From Nocardia pseudovaccinii NBRC 100343 (GTDB lineage Bacteria > Actinomycetota > Actinomycetes > Mycobacteriales > Mycobacteriaceae): a DNA stretch of 58,806 nucleotides. Shown here one piece after another: positions 28,850-36,270 of the stretch. Position numbers and translations under genes: made by a program. Position 1 is the stretch's first letter; each line of letters begins with the position of its first letter. The notes under the pieces are model-generated. The model was not told where the DNA came from. It saw nothing but the letters and a program-made list of their open reading frames with translations, and did not search any database. Location of the stretch: NCBI RefSeq assembly GCF_001613225.1, contig NZ_BDBY01000176.1, positions 1 to 58,806 of the forward strand, given 5' to 3'.

Positions 28850-29057
28850 CCGATCGATGCCTGAAAACGCCACAAACACGGCGGTCAGCGACCACGAAAC
28901 CCTTTGTGCGGAAGGCAATCTCGCCAGGTGGATGATCGCGATCAGAGTTGCATACATCCCGTCATACACGTCGTGTGTCGATAGCTACCGGCACTGCCTT
29001 CATCGCAAGTTGGCCATCTTCGAGGGTTGATCGGTGATCCACAACATGACATGATTC
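28850..29057. other. Intergenic region upstream of the 29116 gene
   Basis: No gene seen. It contains ACACGTCGTGT, a short odd palindrome near 28966-28978, besides the site listed next. Confidence 0.35.
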
Positions 29058-29070
29058 GGAACACTGTTCC
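29058..29070. promoter_or_regulatory. Palindrome GGAACA-C-TGTTCC, candidate operator
   Basis: A perfect 6-1-6 inverted repeat 45 bases upstream of the ATG at 29116. The half-site TGTTCC also appears in the perfect 25-bp palindrome at 52204-52228 before the second P450. That makes a shared regulator possible, but a six-base match is weak evidence. Confidence 0.45.
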
Positions 29071-29115
29071 TCATTATGACACATTGAATCTTCTCTCAAT
29101 CGCGAAGGAAGACTT

Positions 29116-29298
29116 ATGTCACTGTTTCTGAGCACCCGCCGGGGCCCCGACATCTCCGGGTATGACCCGGAAGTCACCACGGGGGTGCACACCAACCTCG
29201 GGCGCGTATTCACCGAAGTCGACTCCGGCAGGGCCGTCACGCTCGACAAAGGAGGCGTCGGATTCGATGCCGGCCGGTTCCCTCAGGCCGCCGCCTGA
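29116..29298 (+). CDS. Small conserved-looking protein, 60 aa
   Basis: Starts MSLFLSTRRGPDISGYDPEV and ends GGVGFDAGRFPQAAA. I do not recognise a family. Support for coding: a good Shine-Dalgarno (GAAGGAAG, 29103-29110) and a stop that overlaps the next ATG (TGATG, 29296-29300), implying translational coupling with the TAXI-like gene. No membrane segment, signal peptide or cysteine. Confidence 0.6.
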   Translation: MSLFLSTRRGPDISGYDPEVTTGVHTNLGRVFTEVDSGRAVTLDKGGVGFDAGRFPQAAA

Positions 29299-30308
29299 TG
29301 ACCACACAATTCGGCGCGGAACCCACGCTGGACCGCCCGATCGAGTTGAACTTCCGCGGCGATTGGGGTCAGGCGAATTTCCACCGGGTCTGCGGGTGGA
29401 TCGCCCAGGAGGTCGGTGACCGCTGCCCCGATGGATCCCGCTTCGCCATCTGGTCCGGCCGCGGCGGAGCGGATCAACTCGATGCCCTGCAGGCGGGTGA
29501 AGTCGACATAGTCGTCGTCACACCGACTGCCGCCGTGTGTGCGCTGTTCAACGGCGCGGTCTCCATTGGAGGCCGGTCTGCCCAGCCCAATCTTCGAGCA
29601 TTGGGTGTCATCGGACAGCGTGACCGACTCGTCGTCGCGGTCGATGCCGAACTTCCGGTGCAGTCTGTAGCAGATCTGGCCGCGACCGCCAACCGCCTCG
29701 TCATCGCCACTTCTCAGGACGATGGTGTCAACCTCATCGGTTGGACAGCGCACCACGGGCTTAGGCTCGCCGGTGCGGATCCGGAATCCCTTCGAGCCGC
29801 GGGCGGCCGGTTCCTCTACTCGGAGCGCCCGTTCCCCGCGATCCATCGCTTCGCCACAGGTGAGGCAAACGTCCTCATCCATGAGGCAATCATGATGCCC
29901 GCTTGGCAGCGCATCGCGAAGGTCCGCCCGGTGCGCTATCTCGACTGGGGCGCAAAGGTTTTCGATAGCTTCGCCGCTTTGGGGTGGCCAGCGGCAGAGA
30001 TCGAGGCAGGTTACCTGCCGGGCTTGGAACAGCCGCTGTCGACGCTGGACTTCTCGGATTTCGCGATCGTGTGCCGCGACGGTCTTCCCGAGGATGTCGC
30101 CTATCTCGCTACATGGTGCATGATCAGAACTCGACGCGCGCTCGAGGTCCAGTACGCCCACTTCCCTCCGGACCACACCCCTGTCACGTATCCGCTCGAT
30201 CTCGCCGCGATGGCGAATGCGCCGATACCGCTACATCCAGGTGCGGTTCAGGCCTACTCCGATCTGGCCGGCGACACCGGCGACGGCGAAATTCTCATCT
30301 GGAGTTGA
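29298..30308 (+). CDS. TAXI/NMT1-like periplasmic-binding-fold protein without signal peptide
   Basis: A 336-residue type 2 substrate-binding fold protein resembling TAXI-family TRAP solute receptors: LDALQAGEVDIVVVTPTAAV, later VQSVADLAATANRLVIATSQ, and FPAIHRFATGEANVLIHEA. Unusually it starts MTTQFGAEPTLDRPIEL with no signal peptide or lipobox, and no TRAP permease genes are near. It may act in the cytoplasm as a ligand sensor or enzyme-like binding protein. Some family members may also be decarboxylase/lyase-associated; the role here is unknown. Confidence 0.6.
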   Translation: MTTQFGAEPTLDRPIELNFRGDWGQANFHRVCGWIAQEVGDRCPDGSRFAIWSGRGGADQLDALQAGEVDIVVVTPTAAVCALFNGAVSIGGRSAQPNLRALGVIGQRDRLVVAVDAELPVQSVADLAATANRLVIATSQDDGVNLIGWTAHHGLRLAGADPESLRAAGGRFLYSERPFPAIHRFATGEANVLIHEAIMMPAWQRIAKVRPVRYLDWGAKVFDSFAALGWPAAEIEAGYLPGLEQPLSTLDFSDFAIVCRDGLPEDVAYLATWCMIRTRRALEVQYAHFPPDHTPVTYPLDLAAMANAPIPLHPGAVQAYSDLAGDTGDGEILIWS

Positions 30309-30503
30309 TTCGGAATACTCGACAACGACCCGTTGATCGTCGCTGGCGATCAAGCCGGACTGCGATTCATCCAACCGGCTGTCGATCCCCGCTCGGTCAG
30401 CGGCCGATCCGTACGCACCATAACGACCTACAGCCTATCGATCGAACGAATTCCTGGCGCGGAATGCGGCTCGGCATTCAAATCATGAAACGGAGAAGCC
30501 CCA

Positions 30504-30875
30504 ATGACGACTGTCGACCATCCCACCGAATTCAGCGCGGAACTATTCGGCTATGCGGACTCGATGGACACCGATGGATACCTCGGAATGATGTCCGACG
30601 ACATCCGAATGCGTTTCGGTAATGCCCCCAGCGCGAAGGGTAAGGATGCAGCCAGAGAGCAGCTGAACCATCTGAAGAGCATGATCGCCAGAATGCGTCA
30701 TCGAGTCATCAATGAATGGCGCGTCGATGACACGATCATTCACCAACTCGATGTGACCTATGTCCGCCGCGACGGCAAGGAAGTAACTGTCCCGGCAGTA
30801 TCGATCTATCGTTTCTCCAACGAGTTGATCGTCGATTTACAGAACTACGCCGACCTCGCGCCACTGTTCGGCTAG
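30504..30875 (+). CDS. SnoaL/NTF2-like protein
   Basis: A 123-residue small alpha+beta barrel protein of the NTF2/SnoaL superfamily. The N-terminal helix AELFGYADSMDTDGYLGMMS is followed by DDIRMRFGNAPSAKGKDAAR, then alternating strands (VTYVRRDGKEVTVPAVSIYR). Members are isomerases, cyclases or binding proteins. ATG with GGAGAAGCCCC upstream. The 195-base gap before it is not obviously coding. Confidence 0.68.
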   Translation: MTTVDHPTEFSAELFGYADSMDTDGYLGMMSDDIRMRFGNAPSAKGKDAAREQLNHLKSMIARMRHRVINEWRVDDTIIHQLDVTYVRRDGKEVTVPAVSIYRFSNELIVDLQNYADLAPLFG

Positions 30876-30883
30876 CGCCTCGG

Positions 30884-31131
30884 GTGGAAATGGATGGTCG
30901 ACTCGTCGGCGTGGGCTACTGCACCGGATCAGTCCCCCACGCTGGGAACCATCCTGTCGTTCGCGTAGGTCGACAAGAAGTATGCCGCCCTGGGAACCGA
31001 GGTGACCTCCTTCGTATGGGGCGAACACCCCGGCCCGGGTACCGATCCCGATGCCGATCTCGGCTTCGACCGCATCACAGCGAATTCGCCCGCAGCCGAT
31101 ACCGTGCGAACGCATAACGCAAGTCTTTAAC
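30884..31131 (+). pseudogene. GcvT-family (LigM/DesA-like) O-demethylase or aminomethyltransferase, C-terminal remnant
   Basis: The frame from 30884 gives GRLVGVGYCTGSV. After a shift, a second frame reads GTILSFA, a TAG stop, then VDKKYAALGTEVTSFVWGEH and DRITANSPAADTVR to a stop near 31131. Intact GcvT-family C-termini read like G..VG..T..G.S......LSLA.VD..YA.PGTEV..VWGE. LigM-type members move methyl groups from aryl methyl ethers to tetrahydrofolate. The catalytic N-terminal domain is absent. It is evidence that a folate-linked demethylase once lay in this operon. Confidence 0.66.
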
Positions 31132-31159
31132 AATATTTTCTCGACAGAAAGATGAATCC

Positions 31160-31603
31160 ATGCAACAGAAAATAATTCTCTCGCTGCGCGACGCGAAGGC
31201 TATCGCTGACGTGGCAGAAAAATTCGCAATAAAAAATGGGCTTCAGGTAGCGATCGTCGTGGTCGATGAGTCGACCCATATTCAGTATGCCGTGCGGATG
31301 GATGGGGCAGGCCTGATGACGGCCGACGCCGCGCTTGCAAAAGCCCGGTCGGCTGCGGGCAGTGGATTCCCGACAACGTACTGGGCCAAGGTTCTCCAGG
31401 AGGGGGGAAACGCCGTGCTCACGATTCCAGGAGTGAGCCCTGTTCCTGGCGGTGTGCCGATAATCGTCGATGGCCGATGTGCAGGTGCTGTAGGCGTCTC
31501 CGGCGCGCCGCCGCACCTCGACGTTGCCGTTGCCGAGGCGGGCGCCACCGCCGTCACCGGTGATTCCGCCGAACGTGCGAAAACGCAGCGGGCCTCCGAA
31601 TGA
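31160..31603 (+). CDS. GlcG/HbpS-family (DUF336) protein
   Basis: A 147-residue protein of the GlcG/HbpS family: LSLRDAKAIADVAEKFAIKN, VVVDESTHIQYAVRMDGAGL, and the C-terminal GGVPIIVDGRCAGAVGVSGA. Members include the extracellular haem-binding sensor HbpS of Streptomyces and GlcG of glycolate operons, and many occur in aromatic catabolic clusters. No signal peptide is evident. The stop overlaps the FAD monooxygenase start (ATGA at 31600-31603), so the two are co-translated. Confidence 0.82.
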   Translation: MQQKIILSLRDAKAIADVAEKFAIKNGLQVAIVVVDESTHIQYAVRMDGAGLMTADAALAKARSAAGSGFPTTYWAKVLQEGGNAVLTIPGVSPVPGGVPIIVDGRCAGAVGVSGAPPHLDVAVAEAGATAVTGDSAERAKTQRASE

Positions 31604-32805
31604 CCGACCGCTACGACGTCATCGTTGCGGGGGCCGGGCCCGTGGGATTGATCGCGGCCCTGAAGCTCGCACGCGCCGGCGTGAAAGTCCTCGTGGTCGA
31701 CAAACTGCCGAGTGTGGAGACAGCACCGCGTGCGGTGGGTTATCAATGGCCCAGCCCGCTGGTTTTCGAGGATGTCGGCATCCTCGACGATGCGCTCGAG
31801 GCGGGCGTCAAGAAGACGGACATGGCGTTCATGCGGTACGCCGACGGCCGGGTGGATAAGATCACCCTGAAATGCCTGGAGGTCGGGGAGGGGCAGCAAC
31901 AGCCGTACGACATCGCGCTCGGGCAGGATGTGCTGGCAAACATCGCTGTTCGTCATCTCGAGGAGCGCCCGAATGCGGAATTCCGATGGAATTCCCGAGT
32001 GAGCGCGGTCAATCAAGACCAGGACGGGGTGCGTGTGACCGTCGAGACCAGCGACGGGCGCGAGGAATTTCGTGGAGCGTGGCTCGTCGGGGCCGACGGC
32101 TCGCACAGCACCGTGCGAAAGCTTCTCGACCTGCCGTTCGAAGGTCACACCTGGCCGGACCGATTCGTTGCGACCAACGCGTACTACGACTTCGATGCGG
32201 AGGGATACGCGCCGTCGGTCTTCGTGCGCGACGCGGTCAATTGGGCGTTCATCATCAAGCTCGACAATAACGGGCTGTGGCGGATCACCTACGGTGAGGA
32301 CTCGAGCCTTCCCGTTGCCGGCGTACACGAGCGAATGGACGCGCATTATCGCGCATTATTGCCCAATCCCGATCGACCCTGGACGCTGCAGTCGATCAAT
32401 TCCTATCAGGTACACGAGAGATGCGCCAGCACGTTTCGTGTGGGGCGGATTCTCCTCGCCGGGGATGCAGCTCATGTGAATAATCCGTCGGGGGGATTCG
32501 GTCTCTTGGGTGGTATTTACGATGCGAACGCGCTGGCGGTGTCTCTCATTGCGGTACTCGAAGGAACCCGTAACGAGAGGGTGCTCGATCTCTATGCGGA
32601 AGAGCGCCGGATGATCTTCCTGCAGAAGACGTCGCCGCAGGCGACCCAATACAAGAATTCGATGATGGAACCGGAGTCGATCAAGCGGTTCGATGCGTTC
32701 GTCAGCAAAGCGGCTGCCGATCCGCACCTTATGCGTGTTCTGGTGTCGCCTCCCCAGAATCTGGTCGGCACCTTCCCACTGGGGCCAGGCGCTCGGCTGG
32801 ACTGA
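31600..32805 (+). CDS. FAD-dependent aromatic hydroxylase (PHBH/MhpA-like)
   Basis: A 401-residue group A flavoprotein monooxygenase: GxGxxG loop VAGAGPVGLIAALKLARAG, DG motif WLVGADGSHSTVRKLL, GD motif LLAGDAAHVNNPSGGFGLLG. It lacks the thioredoxin-like C-terminal domain that lengthens many relatives to ~540 residues. A phenolic substrate using NAD(P)H and O2 is expected; which one cannot be read. Coupled to the GlcG-like gene. Confidence 0.87.
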   Translation: MTDRYDVIVAGAGPVGLIAALKLARAGVKVLVVDKLPSVETAPRAVGYQWPSPLVFEDVGILDDALEAGVKKTDMAFMRYADGRVDKITLKCLEVGEGQQQPYDIALGQDVLANIAVRHLEERPNAEFRWNSRVSAVNQDQDGVRVTVETSDGREEFRGAWLVGADGSHSTVRKLLDLPFEGHTWPDRFVATNAYYDFDAEGYAPSVFVRDAVNWAFIIKLDNNGLWRITYGEDSSLPVAGVHERMDAHYRALLPNPDRPWTLQSINSYQVHERCASTFRVGRILLAGDAAHVNNPSGGFGLLGGIYDANALAVSLIAVLEGTRNERVLDLYAEERRMIFLQKTSPQATQYKNSMMEPESIKRFDAFVSKAAADPHLMRVLVSPPQNLVGTFPLGPGARLD

Positions 32806-32864
32806 TCGATCGGTGCCTCTCCCTATAAATCGAATTGGGTCACTAATGCGGAGAGTGAACGAGG

Positions 32865-34013
32865 ATGAGCCTGCCAGCCGCATCCGGACGTTTCGACGAT
32901 CTGATCGCCGGATCCTCTTGGTGCTTCCCCGAGATTGCGTACGTCCTCGAGGCCTTCAGCCCTGGGCAAGTACGTGATGTGCTGCGCGAGGCGGAATTCG
33001 CCACCTTGCGAGGATGGTGGGCCTTCGGTTTCGTCGCCTATGAGGCCGCCTCCGGGCTGGATCCTGCGCTGACCTCGCGGGAACCGGTCGACGGCCTGCC
33101 CCTCGCATGGTTCGGTGTCTGTCGCGAACCGCAGGCCGCACCTCCTCTTGTCCGCGCGCTGCCGGTGAAATCCGCGCTGGGTGACTGGGCCTGCCACTGG
33201 ACCGAAGAGCATCACCGCCAGCAGGTCGAGCGGGTACGTCAGGAGATTGCCGCAGGCGAGACCTACCAGTGCAATCTCACTACCCGCTTGACCGCCGATT
33301 TCAGTGGGCGACCGAAGGACCTGTATGCGGGTTTGGCATTGGCACAAGGAGGGTCGTACAACGCGTATATCGATATCGGCCGCTTCGTGATCGCCAGTGC
33401 GAGTCCGGAACTGTTCTTCGAGACCGCTGGTGTCGACCTGCGCATGCGGCCGATGAAGGGCACCGCACCGCGTGGACACACCGATGCGGAGGATGCGGCG
33501 ATCGCGGCGGGGTTACGCGCCAGCGAGAAGGAACGCGCGGAGAACATCATGATCGTCGATCTCATCCGTAACGACGTCGCCAAGCTCGCGGTCACCGGCG
33601 GCGTCTCGGTTCGCTCGTTGTGCCGGGCTGAACGGTACGAGACAGTACATCAGCTCACCTCCGAGGTAACCGCTCGATTGCGGCCGGGAATCGGCTTGGA
33701 AGAGATGTTCGGCGCATTGTTTCCCTCCGGGTCGGTCACTGGTGCACCCAAAGTCCGCACCATGCGGCTCATTCGGGGCTTGGAGGAGGAGTCCCGCGGC
33801 GTCTATTGCGGTGCGATCGGCATGATTGCTCCTCCTGGTACCTCCTTCGGTGCGCGATTCAGCGTCGCCATTCGCACGATCCTCATTGATCGTGACCGCG
33901 CCACCGCTACATACGGCTCCGGTGGCGGCATCACGTGGGCCTCCGACCCCGCCGCCGAATACGCCGAACTGCATGCCAAAGCGGCCCTACTCACTAGGTT
34001 GAATGACAGGTAA
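32865..34013 (+). CDS. pabB: Aminodeoxychorismate synthase component I (PabB-like)
   Basis: A 382-residue chorismate-binding enzyme: AGETYQCNLTTRL, SPELFFETAG, MRPMKGTAPRGHTDAEDA, ENIMIVDLIRNDVAKLAV, LFPSGSVTGAPKVRTMRLIR. The MKGT and ENxMIVDLxRND elements fit PabB, which makes 4-amino-4-deoxychorismate, the precursor of the p-aminobenzoate part of folate. Neither pabA nor pabC is fused or adjacent. It sits 59 bases downstream of a catabolic monooxygenase, an odd place for a biosynthetic enzyme unless extra folate is needed. Confidence 0.85.
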   Translation: MSLPAASGRFDDLIAGSSWCFPEIAYVLEAFSPGQVRDVLREAEFATLRGWWAFGFVAYEAASGLDPALTSREPVDGLPLAWFGVCREPQAAPPLVRALPVKSALGDWACHWTEEHHRQQVERVRQEIAAGETYQCNLTTRLTADFSGRPKDLYAGLALAQGGSYNAYIDIGRFVIASASPELFFETAGVDLRMRPMKGTAPRGHTDAEDAAIAAGLRASEKERAENIMIVDLIRNDVAKLAVTGGVSVRSLCRAERYETVHQLTSEVTARLRPGIGLEEMFGALFPSGSVTGAPKVRTMRLIRGLEEESRGVYCGAIGMIAPPGTSFGARFSVAIRTILIDRDRATATYGSGGGITWASDPAAEYAELHAKAALLTRLNDR

Positions 34014-34101
34014 CTCGTTCAGCACCCACGGTGCGACTCTCCCATGAGACGCAATCTTGATCGCAGTGCTACCACGAAAATTGTGCGAATAACCTCACCT
34101 T

Positions 34102-34192
34102 TTCCGCGCAGCAGAATGGCGTTGCTTCCGTCCAATGATCTCGGCCACCGTCATGCGGGTGCGATGACTGCGTATCTCCATCGCAATCGACA
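34102..34192. repeat. Promoter-like module, copy D
   Basis: TTCCGCGCAGCAGAATGGCG at 34102-34121, then GTGCGATGACTGCGTATC near 34157 and CGACATGAC. It shares two blocks with copy C at 23209, and the palindromic core with copies A/B. It ends about 45 bases before the ATG at 34237 and is the only copy of the short type in front of an intact gene. Confidence 0.6.
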
Positions 34193-34236
34193 TGACAACA
34201 AGTCCCTGTTAGCGGGACCACGCGGAAGGACGGCGT

Positions 34237-35937
34237 ATGGCCGGGATAGCGAGAGACCACGTGGAGCGAAAGCAGGGGGCCGTCCTCGATCAGGGATCGG
34301 ACGAGTCGGTCTCGGCGGCTCCGGCAGTCGATAGGCGGTCGCGGGATGACGACCAGTTCGACGTCGTTTTCGTTGGCAGCGGAATCAACGGCCTTGTCGG
34401 GGCCGCGCTGTTGGCCAAACAAGGTCAGCGGGTCGCTGTGTTCGAGCGCGAGAACTGGCTCGGCGGGGCGATGCGAACGGTCTCGTCCAAGGGCGGCTTC
34501 CAGACCGAGTTGATGTCCTGTTTCCACATTCAGTTCCTCGGCTCCCCCGCGTACCGGGCTTTGAGTGCGGACCTCGAACGCCACGGCCTGCAATACGCCA
34601 ATACGGATGAACCGTTCGCGGTGGTGACCGATGAGGGGCGTTCGCTCGTCGTGACGACCGACCATGCGCGCAATGTCGAGCGGCTGGAGCGGTTGCGGCC
34701 CGGCGAAGGGCGCGCGTGGGACGCTGCGATCGGTGCTTTGTTCGCCCACGCCGACGACCTGCTCGGCGTTCGCAACCTGCACCCGCTGTCGTGGGACGGT
34801 CTGCGCTGGATCTGGCGCGTCTACCGCCGACGTGGTGGCGCGGGAACCCGGGCACTGTTCGCCGAGTTGCTGATGTCGGCCCGTACCTGGCTGACCGATA
34901 ACTTCGAGGATCCGCTTATCCGCGACCTCCTCGCGCCATGGGCCCTTCATGGTGCCGCGAGCCCGGACGAGCTCGGCTCGGCCATCGTCATCCGCGCGGT
35001 CGCCGCGTTCTGCGAGGCGATGGGACAGCCCGTGCCGGTCGGTGGCGGCAAGGCCGTCGCGGCCGCGCTGGCCGCCATCGTCGAAGAGCACGGCGGTATG
35101 TGCCTGACGGGCGTCGACGTCGACCGGGTAATCGTGGACAACGATCGGGCGGTGGGTGTGGCCGCCGACGATCGCGTATTCCACGCGCGCCGCGCCGTCG
35201 CCTGTTCGGTCACCGCAGCCCAGCTCTACGACCGCCTTCTCAAGGGCGTCAGCGTCCCCGAAGAGCTTCGAGCCTCGGCCCGCCGGGTACGGCCCGGACC
35301 GGCTGTCTTTCAGATGGCCTACTCGCTGAACCGCCCGCTGCGCTGGGCCGTGGACGAAGACCTCAGCGGGGTCGGTGTAATCAACATTACCGGCGGTCTG
35401 AACGCTGTGTCCCGCGCGGCCAACGAGGGACGCCGTGGCCTGCTACCGGCCGAGTCGACGATCAGTTGCGGGCAGCCGATGGCCATCGACCACACCCGCG
35501 GCCCGGAAGGCAGTTCCCAACTCTGGATTCAGGTGCTGGACCTGCCATCGGTCCCGATCGGCGACGCCGCCGGCGAAATCGAGGTCACCGACGGTTGGAC
35601 CGTTGCTGTGCGGGAGGCCTTCGCCGACCGGATCCAACGCCGACTCGCCCGCCACCTTCCTGGACTCGAAGAGAGCATCATCGAGCGAATCGCCATGTCC
35701 CCCGCGGACCTGGAAGCGGCCAACGTGAACCTCATCGGCGGCAGCTCCACATCCGGCGCCCCTGACCTCGACCAGATGCTCGTGTTTCGACCCTCGCCAT
35801 ACGCCCCCGCACCGGGAACCCCGGTCAAACGGCTCTATCACATCGGAGCCAGCACCCACCCCGGAGGGAGCCTGGCACCAGGATCAGGCTTCCTACTCGC
35901 TCAGAAGCTCGGCAACCGGAAATTCCGGCGGACATGA
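34237..35937 (+). CDS. Phytoene desaturase-family FAD/NAD(P)-dependent oxidoreductase
   Basis: A 566-residue CrtI/phytoene desaturase-like flavoprotein. After a ~45-residue charged leader comes FDVVFVGSGINGLVGAALLA, then VFERENWLGGAMRTV. Near the C-terminus, VKRLYHIGASTHPGGSLAPG, then SGFLLAQKL, is the usual FAD-closing motif. Relatives desaturate or isomerise carotenoids or other hydrophobic substrates. No other carotenoid genes are present, so the substrate is open. ATG with GGAAGGACGG upstream. It stands alone between module D and the MMPL gene. Confidence 0.83.
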   Translation: MAGIARDHVERKQGAVLDQGSDESVSAAPAVDRRSRDDDQFDVVFVGSGINGLVGAALLAKQGQRVAVFERENWLGGAMRTVSSKGGFQTELMSCFHIQFLGSPAYRALSADLERHGLQYANTDEPFAVVTDEGRSLVVTTDHARNVERLERLRPGEGRAWDAAIGALFAHADDLLGVRNLHPLSWDGLRWIWRVYRRRGGAGTRALFAELLMSARTWLTDNFEDPLIRDLLAPWALHGAASPDELGSAIVIRAVAAFCEAMGQPVPVGGGKAVAAALAAIVEEHGGMCLTGVDVDRVIVDNDRAVGVAADDRVFHARRAVACSVTAAQLYDRLLKGVSVPEELRASARRVRPGPAVFQMAYSLNRPLRWAVDEDLSGVGVINITGGLNAVSRAANEGRRGLLPAESTISCGQPMAIDHTRGPEGSSQLWIQVLDLPSVPIGDAAGEIEVTDGWTVAVREAFADRIQRRLARHLPGLEESIIERIAMSPADLEAANVNLIGGSSTSGAPDLDQMLVFRPSPYAPAPGTPVKRLYHIGASTHPGGSLAPGSGFLLAQKLGNRKFRRT

Positions 35938-36188
35938 GGAGCGCGGACTGTCCCGTGGCGACAAGGGGTGCCGAGGAAATCGCTCACAACATTGCCAATG
36001 AGGTTCCGGCTTATGAATGGCACTGGTTCGGCGTGCTGGTGATCAGCAGGCGAAGCTTGCCGGAGGTGCCGGGTCGGAGTCGGCTTGTGAGGTTCCGGCC
36101 GTCCGATGTGGCTGGCTCCCCGGGGTTCGCGTCCGTTCGGCAACGACCACGTCACGGGAAGCCTGACGTGCCGAGCACTTATCAGCGT

Positions 36189-36214
36189 GGCTGTACTGCA
36201 TCGGCAGTACAGCC
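36189..36214. promoter_or_regulatory. Perfect 11-bp inverted repeat upstream of the MMPL gene
   Basis: GGCTGTACTGC, loop ATCG, GCAGTACAGCC, ending 57 bases before the MMPL ATG. It could be a TetR-type operator or a weak terminator for the oxidoreductase. The symmetric TGTACTGC half-site favours an operator. The remaining ~250 bases of the gap hold nothing else I can support. Confidence 0.6.
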
Positions 36215-36270
36215 AATTTCCTGCAAGTCCACGATGACGACTACCAAACCGGGCGGAGACGATCGCAGCT

